From Rhizobium sullae (lineage in GTDB: Bacteria > Pseudomonadota > Alphaproteobacteria > Rhizobiales > Rhizobiaceae), in NCBI RefSeq assembly GCF_900169785.1, contig NZ_FWER01000020.1, forward strand, positions 33,922 through 97,921: a stretch of DNA of 64,000 bases. The letters are read 5' to 3'. The notes under the pieces are model-generated. The model saw only the letters and a list, made by a program, of their open reading frames with translations, was not told the DNA's origin and made no database searches. Positions 36,673 to 45,377 of the stretch are shown here, one piece after another. Position numbers and translations under genes: made by a program. Positions within the stretch are counted from its first letter, which is position 1. Each line of letters begins with the position of its first letter.

Positions 36673-36803
36673 CAATGATCAGAACTTCCGGCGGAAAATT
36701 GCTAAGGTCCGCATCGGGCTGACCCTAAGAATAGCTTAGTGCCGCCTCCGCGACGATCTTCCAATTCGGAGATGGACTGGTTCTGGCTGTCCGGGAGTGT
36801 CTG

Positions 36804-37094
36804 CTATTCGAGCATTACTCCGCGATCACATTTCTGCGATTGAGCGAAGGTCGGCAGTGGAGGAGCCCGCCGAATGACCGGAATTGGCGCTCCTTGCTCA
36901 TTCCAGTAGAGGACAGGAACGTCAATCTTCCGCCCCACCCACGACATTCCGGCGGTGGAGGGGTCTACTTCGACACGACGGCTCGACGCCAAGCGCCAGA
37001 CGGGAATGCTGGGGCGGTGTGCCTTATCGGCCAGGTTGCCGGTGATGCCGCAACCGGGGAAGATGATGACACTTGCGGGCATCACCGGAAGCAT
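36804..37094 (-). CDS. Small protein of unknown function (doubtful)
   Basis: 96-codon frame, not recognised. It has a short hydrophobic N-terminus (LPVMPASVIIFPGCGITG) and a polar, proline-rich C-terminus. The ribosome site is weak, and the nearest alternative Met is MPASVII. It occupies most of the 476-base gap between the broken VOC gene and the MFS exporter. It may be a remnant. Confidence 0.3.
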   Translation of the reverse strand: MLPVMPASVIIFPGCGITGNLADKAHRPSIPVWRLASSRRVEVDPSTAGMSWVGRKIDVPVLYWNEQGAPIPVIRRAPPLPTFAQSQKCDRGVMLE

Positions 37095-37148
37095 GTCGTT
37101 GGGCCGGAAGGGCAGCTGTAGATTATATAGGGTGCGTGGGCGGCCGGC

Positions 37149-38357
37149 TCAGGCAGCGTTGCGCCTCGGAATGCGCGGCAGGAAGACCGTGAGCAGGCCG
37201 AGCAGCGGCAGATACGAGCTGATCCGGTAGACGAATTCAATGCCATGACTGTCGGCGAAATCACCGAGGAAGGCAGCACCCAGGCCTCCTGCCCCGAAGG
37301 CGAAACCGAAAAACACACCGGCAATCAGGCCGACACGGCCGGGCACCAGTTCCTGCGCAAAGACGACGATCGCCGAGAATGCAGAGGCAAAGACGAGGCC
37401 AATGACGACGCTGAGCACGCCGGTCCAGAGGAGGTTTGCATAAGGGAGCAGCAATGCGAAGGGGATGACGCCAAGGATCGAGAACCAGATGACGAAACGA
37501 GACCCGAAGCGATCCCCGATCGGGCCGCCGAGGAAGGTGCCGACGGCGACCGAACCGAGGAAGAGGAAGAGCATGAGCTGCGCCTGCTGCACATCGAGCT
37601 GGAACCTCTCGATGACGTAGAATGTGAAGTAGCTCGACACGCTCGCCATATAGACGTTCTTCGTTGCCGTCAGCAGGACGAGAATAGTGAGTGCGATGAC
37701 CACCTTGTTCTGCGGCAAGGGCAGAGTGCGGCTTACGGCGTGCTTCCCGGCATTCTGCCGGCGGTGGCTCATGTACCAGTTGCCGACCCAGCCGAGCACG
37801 ACAATACCGACCATGGCGATGGCAGAAATCCAGGAGACGCTATGCTGGCCGAACGGCAACACGATGAAGGCCGCAATCAGCGGGCCGATCGCCTGCCCGG
37901 CATTGCCGCCGACCTGGAAGAAGGACTGCGCAAAACCGTGACGGCCGCCGGAGGCAAGGCGGGCGACGCGCGAACTTTCCGGATGGAAGACGGCCGAACC
38001 GAAACCAATGAGGCTGGCGGCGACCAGCAGCAGCTCGAAACTTCCTGCGTTGCCAAGCAGAATGAGGCCGCAGAAGGTGCTCGCCATGCCGACCGGCAGC
38101 GAATAGGGCATCGGCCAGCGGTCGGTGACGATCCCGACCAAGGGCTGCAACAGGGAAGCTGTGACCTGGAACGTCATCGTCAGAAGTCCGATCTGGACGA
38201 AATCGAGATCGTAATTCGCCTTGAAGAGCGGATAAAGCGAGGCAAGCAGCGACTGCATGATATCGTTCAGCATATGGCAGAAGCTGACTGCCACGAGGAT
38301 CGACATTGTCGTCTTCTCGAAACGGGGCGCGGTCTCGCTCAATACGGCCATAGGCAT
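37149..38357 (-). CDS. MFS exporter, fosmidomycin-resistance (Fsr) type
   Basis: 402-residue major facilitator with 12 predicted membrane helices. Family features: SFCHMLNDIMQSLLASLYPL after a short cytosolic N-terminus, the loop FHPESSRVARLASGGRHGFA, and FLGGPIGDRFGSRFVIWFSI as the second-half motif A. This matches Fsr-like drug efflux proteins. Start at 38357 or at the second Met (38351). It is divergent from the XRE regulator at 38670, 312 bases away. Confidence 0.87.
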   Translation of the reverse strand: MPMAVLSETAPRFEKTTMSILVAVSFCHMLNDIMQSLLASLYPLFKANYDLDFVQIGLLTMTFQVTASLLQPLVGIVTDRWPMPYSLPVGMASTFCGLILLGNAGSFELLLVAASLIGFGSAVFHPESSRVARLASGGRHGFAQSFFQVGGNAGQAIGPLIAAFIVLPFGQHSVSWISAIAMVGIVVLGWVGNWYMSHRRQNAGKHAVSRTLPLPQNKVVIALTILVLLTATKNVYMASVSSYFTFYVIERFQLDVQQAQLMLFLFLGSVAVGTFLGGPIGDRFGSRFVIWFSILGVIPFALLLPYANLLWTGVLSVVIGLVFASAFSAIVVFAQELVPGRVGLIAGVFFGFAFGAGGLGAAFLGDFADSHGIEFVYRISSYLPLLGLLTVFLPRIPRRNAA

Positions 38358-38669
38358 TACTCCCGCGGCTCGCTTCTGATGCCGCTATCACTTTTCATGA
38401 AGAAGATTCTAACGAACGGAGCCAAGGCTTTCGGCAACGGCCGCCTGGGGATGCATTTATCGCAACCTAGGCGTCAGTTACAGCCCAGTTTTTGCCAGAT
38501 CGGTACGCCGGTGCCTTAATTTTTCACTGGAACGCCTTTATTGCTGCGCGAATGGACATGCCACACGAAAGTATCAATTGAATTTTCCTATATGCTCATA
38601 CACAATCACTTCGCCCGCGATGCTGCCTCGAAAAGGCGCCCCCTCAACACAGTCCATGGAAATAACGAA

Positions 38670-39131
38670 ATGAATGCAAAAGCTCCAAATGCAATCGACA
38701 TCTATGTGGGCTCGCGCGTGAGGATGCGCAGACTGTTATTGGGGTTTAGCCAGGAGCGGCTGGCAGATCAGATCGGCGTTACCTTTCAGCAGGTGCAGAA
38801 ATACGAGAAGGGCATGAACCGCATCGGCGCGAGCCGGCTACAGAGGATTGCCGAAGTGCTCGCCGTACCGCCGAGCTTCTTCTTCCAGCAGGATCCTTCC
38901 AAGCCGCTGAGCCTCGACGGACTGGAGCTTTCCGGGAATGCCGATCCGGTCGGCGAATTCCTGCATTCGAAGGAGGGCCTGGCCCTCAATCGCGCGTTCC
39001 TGAAAATTACGGACGCCACCGTGCGCGAAAAGGTGCTTTCGCTGGTCAAGGCGATGGCCCAAGCCGGAGACCGCCAGGATATGGATGCCGGCACCACAAA
39101 ATCGGAAACGGGTGTTCCGCTGAACGGCTGA
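38670..39131 (+). CDS. XRE-family regulator, PraR-like
   Basis: 153-residue DNA-binding protein. The helix-turn-helix lies at about residues 12-67: RVRMRRLLLGFSQERLADQI and GVTFQQVQKYEKGMNRI. The C-terminal half is helical and resembles the rhizobial PraR/PhrR-like regulators. ATG 38670 is chosen because the helix-turn-helix normally starts about 10 residues in; the frame extends upstream to 38541. A paralogue with nearly the same recognition helix lies at 58509. Targets unknown; the divergent MFS gene is one candidate. Confidence 0.82.
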   Translation: MNAKAPNAIDIYVGSRVRMRRLLLGFSQERLADQIGVTFQQVQKYEKGMNRIGASRLQRIAEVLAVPPSFFFQQDPSKPLSLDGLELSGNADPVGEFLHSKEGLALNRAFLKITDATVREKVLSLVKAMAQAGDRQDMDAGTTKSETGVPLNG

Positions 39132-39158
39132 TGCGAACGCCGCGCAACTCATGAAGTC

Positions 39159-39184
39159 CTTACCCCGGCTTTTGCTGGGGTAAG
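39159..39184. terminator. Hairpin between convergent genes
   Basis: CTTACCCC (39159-39166) pairs perfectly with GGGGTAAG (39177-39184) around a 10-base loop. It lies midway between the XRE stop (39131) and the molybdenum-subunit stop (39212), so it probably ends both transcripts, although no clear T-run follows. Confidence 0.55.
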
Positions 39185-39211
39185 TGACGGCCGCCGTAAA
39201 GGCATCGCCGC

Positions 39212-41506
39212 TTAAATCAGCTTTTCGAGCGTGATAGGCAGCTCGCGAATGCGCTTGCCGGTCGCGTGGAAGACCGCGTTGGCGATCGCGGGCGCTACCC
39301 CGACGATCGGCAATTCGCCGACAGCCTTGCCGCCAAGCACGGATGCATGGTGATCGGGAATGCCGACGGAAATGACCTCAAGATCCGGCACGTCCGAATT
39401 GGTGGGCACGAGATAATCCGCCAGGTTGTTGTTGATGACGCGGGCATAGCGTTCATCGACAATACCCTCCTCCAAAAGCGCCTGCCCGATACCCATGATG
39501 ATACCGCCGCGCCATTGGCTTTCGGCGAGCTTCGGGTTGTAGAGCCTGCCTGAATCGAGCGCTGAAACCATGCGCGACACGCGAACGGTGCCGAAATCCT
39601 CATCGACGCGGACTTCGACGAAATGCGCACACCAGCTGTGAAGCGAATAGCCGCCTTCGGTAGGCGCTTTCATCGTCATCATCGTCGTGAAGTTGTCGTA
39701 GCGATCTTTTCCCTCCCGCTTGTCTTCCGGCAGCGTATCGCGGAGCGTCTCGACCTTTTCGCGGCCAATTTGCCGCATGAAATCTATGATCGCAACGCCA
39801 TCTCCTTCTCCTCTCGGCGGCAAGATCCGCCCTTCGGAGATCGTCAGCGTATTGGCCTGCGCATCCCGGAACGGCGAGTTCGGGTCGTTGAGGGCAAGCC
39901 CGATCAACTCGTCGCGCGCGGCAAGGGCGGCCTTATGGACAGCACCTGTCATCAGGTTCGCGAGCTGCGAGCCGCCGGCGACGGGCGCACGCGGCAAGGC
40001 CGAGTCGCCGAGCTTGACGCGGACCTGCTCGACCGGGATGCCGAGGACTTCGGCGGCCGTCTGAGCCAGGATTGTATAGGTTCCCTGGCCCATGTCGATG
40101 CCACTGCTTGCAACCTCGGCTGTACCATCGGCAAGGATTCGGACAAGCGCCTCGCCAGGCGTGCGGCGCACCGGATAGGTGCCGGCTGCCACGCCCCAGC
40201 CGATCAGCTGCTTGCCGTCCCGCATCGAACGAGGCTCAGGCGAGCGTTTCGGCCAGCCAAAGGCTTCCCCACCTGCGGCAAAAGCCTCGCGCAGTTGTCT
40301 CGTCGACCATGGGATCTTGGCATGCGGGTCGCGCTCGGCATAGTTCAGCAGGCGGATTTCGACAGGGTCGACGCCGACTGCATAGGCGAGTTCATCGATC
40401 GCCGACTCCAGGCCCCATGCGCTGGGATTTTCGCCGGGCGCCCGGAGCGCGCCGGGCAGAACCGTATTCACCGGGATGATATTCTGCTTCGAGCTGAAGT
40501 TCGGAACATCATACATGATCGAGGTAACGGCACCGAGCGGCTCGAGGGCAACACCAGTCATCGCGGTTTCGTTGGCGCCGCGCTGGACGATCGAAAGCAG
40601 CCTGCCTTGCTTCGTTGCGCCGAGCGCCAGCGTCTGCCGGGTGGCGGGGCGGCCGCCGAAGGCCGTGAATGTCTGCGGACGGGTGACCGCGAGCTTGACG
40701 GGACGGCCAAGTTTCTTTGCCGCCATGATTGCAAGCGCCGCATGCGGAAGCGAAAGCGCCTTTGAGCCGAAACCGCCGCCGATATAAGGGGAGATGATCC
40801 GGACATTCTCGAACGGCAATCCGAACCACTCGGCATAGCTGCGCGCCATGCCGTCCACCCATTGGCTCGGCTCCCAAAGCGTCAGCACGTCGCCGTCCCA
40901 TTTGGCGATCAGCCCATGGGGTTCGATAGGCACGTTGTATTCACGGGGTGTCTTATATTCGTGTTCGATCCGAACGGGGGCTTCAGCCAGCGCGCCTTCC
41001 GCGTCGCCCCATTCGATCGTCATTTGCTCGACGGCAATGCCGTCCCCTGCCCGTGGATCATCAAAGCCGAAGATTGCCGGTTTTTCGTCGTAGCTGACGT
41101 CGATCAGCGCCGCTGCCGCGGTTGCCTGCTCGAGCGTTTCGGCGATCACGGCCGCCACGTGCTGTCCGCTGAAGGTAATCTCCTTCGTCAGCGCGAGATA
41201 GGGACCTTCGGGACCAGGCGTGCCGGCCCAGGTGGTGGCCGATTTGAGTTGCATGATGTTGTCGGGCGTCAGCACGAGCAGCACACCAGGGGCGGCCTCA
41301 GCCGCGGAAATGTCCATGGATGTGATGGTGCCTGCCGCCACCGTACTCTGGATCGTCACGCCATGGACGACATCGTCGACTTGGTTTTCAATCGCGTAGA
41401 CTGCCTTGCCGGTGATCTTCGTAGGTCCGTCCATGCGCGATAGGCGCCCGCCGAGCACGCCATCGGCGGCATCGCCGCGCTTGATCTTCGTTTCCATGAC
41501 GGTCAT
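39212..41506 (-). CDS. Aldehyde oxidoreductase, molybdenum-binding subunit (PaoC-like)
   Basis: 764-residue molybdopterin subunit of a xanthine oxidase-family enzyme. Seen: RMDGPTKITGKAVYAIENQ at the N-terminus, ISPYIGGGFGSKALSLPHAA, the moco-binding GALRAPGENPSAWGLESAI, SSGIDMGQGTYTILAQTAA and the C-terminal GGKAVGELPIVGVAPAIANA with the active-site glutamate (GEL). Start at 41506 with gggagg upstream, overlapping the FAD subunit stop. With its partners it matches PaoABC, a detoxifying aromatic-aldehyde oxidase. No Tat signal was found on any subunit, so a cytosolic place is likely. Confidence 0.9.
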   Translation of the reverse strand: MTVMETKIKRGDAADGVLGGRLSRMDGPTKITGKAVYAIENQVDDVVHGVTIQSTVAAGTITSMDISAAEAAPGVLLVLTPDNIMQLKSATTWAGTPGPEGPYLALTKEITFSGQHVAAVIAETLEQATAAAALIDVSYDEKPAIFGFDDPRAGDGIAVEQMTIEWGDAEGALAEAPVRIEHEYKTPREYNVPIEPHGLIAKWDGDVLTLWEPSQWVDGMARSYAEWFGLPFENVRIISPYIGGGFGSKALSLPHAALAIMAAKKLGRPVKLAVTRPQTFTAFGGRPATRQTLALGATKQGRLLSIVQRGANETAMTGVALEPLGAVTSIMYDVPNFSSKQNIIPVNTVLPGALRAPGENPSAWGLESAIDELAYAVGVDPVEIRLLNYAERDPHAKIPWSTRQLREAFAAGGEAFGWPKRSPEPRSMRDGKQLIGWGVAAGTYPVRRTPGEALVRILADGTAEVASSGIDMGQGTYTILAQTAAEVLGIPVEQVRVKLGDSALPRAPVAGGSQLANLMTGAVHKAALAARDELIGLALNDPNSPFRDAQANTLTISEGRILPPRGEGDGVAIIDFMRQIGREKVETLRDTLPEDKREGKDRYDNFTTMMTMKAPTEGGYSLHSWCAHFVEVRVDEDFGTVRVSRMVSALDSGRLYNPKLAESQWRGGIIMGIGQALLEEGIVDERYARVINNNLADYLVPTNSDVPDLEVISVGIPDHHASVLGGKAVGELPIVGVAPAIANAVFHATGKRIRELPITLEKLI

Positions 41507-42486
41507 GCGAGACCTCCCACTTTCTCTATGGCGCGGGCAACGACCCGCGGCGCCAGATCGATCTTGTAGCGGTTGGCGCCATGGTCTACGGCACCTTCCA
41601 TCGCGAGCAGGCTTGCTTTTGCAATCGCGGCGGCATCGAGCGTCTTGCCGATCAAGGCACGTTCGACCGCGCCGGCGCGCCACGGCTTGGTCGCAACCCC
41701 TCCGAGTGCAACGCGAAGGTCACGGATCGTTTGGCCGTCATCTTCCAGCGCGAGGCCGACGGCAGCGCTGGCTGCGGCGAACTCGTAGGATTGTCGGTCG
41801 CGGACCTTGAGATAGGTGGAACACCGGGCCGCTTGCGAAGCGGGGATAGAAATGGCGGTTATGAGTTCACCGCGTTCAATACTGTGTTCCAGATGCGGCG
41901 TGTTGCCCGGAGCCACAAAGAAGTCGTCGACAGCAATCTGCCGCTCGCCGAGATGGATCACGGCGTCGAAAGCGACGAGCGCTACCGCGAGATCGCCTGG
42001 ATTGCCGGCGATGCAATGCGCGCTGGTACCCAGGACTGCGTGATTGCGGGTGATCCCGCCGATTGCCGAGCATCCCGAGCCCGGTTCGCGCTTGTTGCAG
42101 GCCTTAAAAACTGCCGGATCGCGGAAATACGGACAGCGGGTGCGCTGAAGGAGGTTGCCGCCAATCGTCGCCATGTTGCGAAGCTGGGCGGATGCCGCCA
42201 ATGACAGCGATTCCGAAACCGCTGGGAACGCTTCCATTATGACTGGATGCTCAGCAACCTCGGCCATCTTGGCAAGCGCACCGATCGTAACGCCCGTCTC
42301 GGTCGATGAGATTGAATTCAAGCCGGGAATAAAGGTGATATCGACGACCGTTTCCGGCTCGGCAATACCGCATTTAGCAAGATCGAGCAGCGTGGTGCCG
42401 CCGGCAATCAGCATCGCGCCATGTCGGACGGCTGCCTCACGGGCCTGGTCAGTCGACGACGCGCGGAGATAGGAAAACTCTTTCAT
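41503..42486 (-). CDS. Aldehyde oxidoreductase, FAD-binding subunit (PaoB-like)
   Basis: 327-residue FAD subunit. FAD-binding blocks: MLIAGGTTLLDLAKCGI and ATIGGNLLQRTRCPYFRDP, where the extra cysteines (RCPYF, ACNKREPGSGCSAIGG) match the additional 4Fe-4S cluster loop of PaoB-type subunits. It overlaps the genes on both sides by 4 bases. It transfers electrons from the iron-sulfur clusters to the final acceptor. Confidence 0.9.
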   Translation of the reverse strand: MKEFSYLRASSTDQAREAAVRHGAMLIAGGTTLLDLAKCGIAEPETVVDITFIPGLNSISSTETGVTIGALAKMAEVAEHPVIMEAFPAVSESLSLAASAQLRNMATIGGNLLQRTRCPYFRDPAVFKACNKREPGSGCSAIGGITRNHAVLGTSAHCIAGNPGDLAVALVAFDAVIHLGERQIAVDDFFVAPGNTPHLEHSIERGELITAISIPASQAARCSTYLKVRDRQSYEFAAASAAVGLALEDDGQTIRDLRVALGGVATKPWRAGAVERALIGKTLDAAAIAKASLLAMEGAVDHGANRYKIDLAPRVVARAIEKVGGLA

Positions 42487-42959
42487 CGGGCCATCTCCGC
42501 AGCTTCACGCACCGCCGCAACGATGCTGTTGTGGGCTCCGCACCGACAAAGATTACCGGACATATATTCGCGGATCTCGCTATCGGAACCCGTATGACCC
42601 TCGCGAATGCAGGCAACCGCCGACATGATCTGGCCTGGCGTGCAATAGCCGCACTGGAAAGCATCATGCTCAAGGAATGCCGCCTGGACCGGATGAAGGC
42701 CGCCATCCGCCCCAGCCAGACCTTCGATCGTCGTGACTTGCCGCCCTTCGGCCTGAGCCGCGAGTGTAAGACAGGCAAGCACGCGCTTGCCATCGATATG
42801 GACGGTGCAGGCGCCACACTGCCCCTGGTCGCAGCCTTTCTTCGTGCCGGTGAGGACCAGATGTTCACGCAGGGCATCGAGCAGCGTCACACGCGGTTCG
42901 ACAGCAAGCGCGTGTGACGTGCCGTTGATATCAAGCCTGAGTTTGATTGTCCGGGTCAT
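42483..42959 (-). CDS. Aldehyde oxidoreductase, 2Fe-2S subunit (PaoA-like)
   Basis: 158-residue iron-sulfur subunit; cluster I cysteines in KKGCDQGQCGACTVHIDG and VLACL, cluster II in QCGYCTPGQIM and NLCRCGAHNS. The ATG at 42959 has ggag upstream. E. coli PaoA carries a long Tat signal; this protein does not, unless an upstream start at 42998 is used, and even then no twin arginine is present. It is first in the operon and divergent from the TetR gene. Confidence 0.9.
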   Translation of the reverse strand: MTRTIKLRLDINGTSHALAVEPRVTLLDALREHLVLTGTKKGCDQGQCGACTVHIDGKRVLACLTLAAQAEGRQVTTIEGLAGADGGLHPVQAAFLEHDAFQCGYCTPGQIMSAVACIREGHTGSDSEIREYMSGNLCRCGAHNSIVAAVREAAEMAR

Positions 42960-43146
42960 GGTGTTCTCCTGCCTTGACGGAAGAATTTGCATCGTCATCG
43001 AAAGTTGCCGGTCTTGAACCGCAAAGTGCGTGAACCAGCTAAAGCCTGGCCTCTGCGGGATTCGCTTTCATCTAGGGCGCCTGCGCAATTGAGACATGAC
43101 TTTCCGCCTCTTTCTGCGATAACAGGTGCAAGGCACTCTACTTAAA

Positions 43147-43160
43147 CGGAGGCGCCTCCG
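43147..43160. promoter_or_regulatory. Perfect palindrome, likely TetR operator
   Basis: CGGAGGCGCCTCCG is a perfect 14-base inverted repeat flanked by ttaaa and attaaa. It lies 55 bases before the TetR start at 43215 and in the promoter region shared with the PaoABC-like operon. Size and place fit a TetR dimer site that controls both directions. Confidence 0.65.
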
Positions 43161-43214
43161 ATTAAACTAGCGGCTCGCGCGGCAGCGTCAAGCCCCTATC
43201 CGCAGGAGAGGCTT

Positions 43215-43823
43215 TTGACCGGAAAGGCAATAGCCGGAGGCGAGACGAAAACCGAAAGGCGCACGCGTGCCGATGCGCTGCGCAATCGCGACAAGCTGAT
43301 CGCCGTTGCGGCTGTCGTCTTCGCCGACCACGGCGTCGAAGGTTCGCTGGAGGAGATCGCCCGGCGCGCCGGTGTCGGCATCGGCACGCTTTACCGCCAC
43401 TTTCCGACGCGCGAACATCTGGTCGAGGTTGTCTATCGGCGGGAACTGCAGAATCTGGCGACAGCCGCCAGCGATCTTGCGGCCACGCATCCGGCCGACC
43501 AGGCACTTGAGGAATGGATGCACCGTTTCGTCAACTACATCGCCGCCAAGCGCGGCATGGCACGAAGCCTGCGGATTTTGCTCAATTCCAACTCGGAGCT
43601 CTTTGCCGAAAGCTCTGGCATCATCTCCGGTGCCCTTCGACAGTTGGTGGACAACGCGGCCATAAAGGGCATGATCCGCAACGACGTGGAGAGCACCGAC
43701 CTTTTGCATGCGCTTTCCAGCATCTATTCGATGCCCGACTCGCCGGAATGGCGTGAGCGCACAGGCAGGCTAATCCGCTTGCTGATGGATGGACTTAAAT
43801 GGGGTGCGAATAAGTCTGGTTGA
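43215..43823 (+). CDS. TetR/AcrR-family regulator
   Basis: 202-residue repressor started at TTG 43215 (ribosome site aggaga at 43204-43209). The helix-turn-helix is HGVEGSLEEIARRAGVGIGT and LYRHFPTREHLVE, followed by a helical ligand domain of the TetR C33-like group. It is divergent from the PaoABC-like operon and most likely represses it until an aldehyde or aromatic inducer binds. Confidence 0.88.
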   Translation: MTGKAIAGGETKTERRTRADALRNRDKLIAVAAVVFADHGVEGSLEEIARRAGVGIGTLYRHFPTREHLVEVVYRRELQNLATAASDLAATHPADQALEEWMHRFVNYIAAKRGMARSLRILLNSNSELFAESSGIISGALRQLVDNAAIKGMIRNDVESTDLLHALSSIYSMPDSPEWRERTGRLIRLLMDGLKWGANKSG

Positions 43824-44059
43824 TTGGGCCGTGCGATTCGGCCTGTTCGGACGCTTCGCTCTTCAAGGTAATACGATGATATCATTAGTCTTCGTCTCGT
43901 TACTGAAGTCAAAGGCCGGTTCAGTTCTGTAAGCCATATTTTTGGGCAGAGTGCCAAATGCGTGCGGCGGCGACCGAGAATTGTGCGAAAACCTCTAAGA
44001 AAGAGGCCTTAACCCGCTGTTAAGTCTAATGGCCTTGCAAGAAAATGAGAATCGGCGCT

Positions 44060-44100
44060 AAATGCGGTTTCATAGCCATCGCGGCGTTAAAATCGCATTT
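44060..44100. promoter_or_regulatory. Inverted repeat upstream of repA
   Basis: AAATGCG (44060-44066) and CGCATTT (44094-44100) form an inverted repeat with a 27-base gap, ending 11 bases before the repA ATG. In repABC plasmids the RepA-RepB complex represses the operon at such sites; this is the likely operator. Confidence 0.45.
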
Positions 44101-44111
44101 TCGAGATTTCC

Positions 44112-45326
44112 ATGAATATGGCACCTACAATTGGTAAAGCAATTTCTGATGTCGATCAGCTGATCATCGGCCAGGCACAGGAACTGTCCGACAAACTGAA
44201 GCAGCATCGCCTGGAAATGTTTCCGCCCCGCTCTATGAAGAGTCTGCGCGAATTCCAGCTTGCAGAAGTCGGGCGTTTCCTTGGTGTTACAAGTGGCTAT
44301 CTTCGCAATCTCTCGCTGGAGGGCAAGGGCCCCCTGCCTCAAGTGACGCCATCGGGACGCAGGTCCTACACGGCGAGGCAGATGGATGAAATGCGACTGT
44401 TTTTGGATCAGAATGCCAGAGGCAGCACACGCTACGTCCCTCACCGCACGGGCAATGAACACCTGCAGGTCATCGCCGTCGTGAATTTCAAAGGCGGCAG
44501 TGGCAAGACCACCAGTGCGGCCCATCTTGCCCAGCATCTGGCGCTGACCGGCCACCGCGTTCTTGCCGTCGACCTCGATCCACAGGCCTCGCTTTCGGCA
44601 ATCCACGGCTTCCAGCCGGAGTTCGACGTCGACGAGAACGAGACGCTTTACGCAGCGATCCGCTATGACGACGAGCGGCGACCGCTGAAGGAAATCATCC
44701 GCAAGACCAATTTCCCCAATCTCGATCTCGTACCCGGCAATCTGGAACTCATGGAGTTCGAGCACGATACGCCGCGCGTTCTTGCCCAGGGCAAAGCGAG
44801 CGACTACGGCCGCATTTTCTTTGCCCGCCTTGACGAGGCGCTGTCTTCCGTCGCCGGCGATTATGACGTGGTTGTCATCGACTGCCCTCCTCAGCTCGGC
44901 TTCCTGACGATGAGCGCCATCTGTAGCGCAACCGCCGTGCTCATCACCGTTCACCCGCAAATGCTCGACGTGATGTCCATGTGCCAGTTCCTGCAGATGC
45001 TGGGCGAGGTACTGAACACGCTGAAAGGCGCCGGCGGCAACATGAATCTCGACTGGCTGCGTTATCTCGTCACCCGTTACGACCCGCAGGACGGCCCGCA
45101 GACGCAAATGGTCGCCTTCATGCGCTCCATGTTCCGCAACCACGTGCTCACCAATCCTATGCTTCGAAGCGTGGCGATTTCGGATGCGGCGATGACCAAC
45201 CAGACCCTCTACGAGGTGGAGCGCAATCAGTTTACCCGCGCGACCTATGACCGCGCCATGGAGGCCATGAGTGCAGTGAACGGTGAAATCACCGAACTGA
45301 TCCACAGGGCATGGGGGCGCAGATGA
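44112..45326 (+). CDS. repA: Plasmid partitioning protein RepA (ParA ATPase)
   Basis: 404-residue Walker ATPase of repABC replicons; with RepB it segregates the replicon and represses the operon. The deviant Walker A is KGGSGKTT at residues 127-134, then LAVDLDPQASLSA, and the Walker B region DVVVIDCPPQLGFL. An N-terminal helix-turn-helix (AEVGRFLGVTSGYLRNLSLE) mediates DNA binding. Full length for the family. repB follows after 51 bases. Confidence 0.96.
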   Translation: MNMAPTIGKAISDVDQLIIGQAQELSDKLKQHRLEMFPPRSMKSLREFQLAEVGRFLGVTSGYLRNLSLEGKGPLPQVTPSGRRSYTARQMDEMRLFLDQNARGSTRYVPHRTGNEHLQVIAVVNFKGGSGKTTSAAHLAQHLALTGHRVLAVDLDPQASLSAIHGFQPEFDVDENETLYAAIRYDDERRPLKEIIRKTNFPNLDLVPGNLELMEFEHDTPRVLAQGKASDYGRIFFARLDEALSSVAGDYDVVVIDCPPQLGFLTMSAICSATAVLITVHPQMLDVMSMCQFLQMLGEVLNTLKGAGGNMNLDWLRYLVTRYDPQDGPQTQMVAFMRSMFRNHVLTNPMLRSVAISDAAMTNQTLYEVERNQFTRATYDRAMEAMSAVNGEITELIHRAWGRR

Positions 45327-45377
45327 AGGCGCACCGATTGATCGCGATAAACCGCTCAGCCGCCAGGAGGAGAAAGA

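Noticed and set aside
37245..38519. 424-codon open frame on the plus strand
   Set aside because: Antisense to the MFS exporter; highly charged composition without structure of a real protein.
39623..40765. 380-codon open frame on the plus strand
   Set aside because: Antisense to the PaoC-like subunit, which has clear cofactor motifs.
44070..45305. 411-codon open frame on the minus strand
   Set aside because: Antisense to repA with its Walker motifs.
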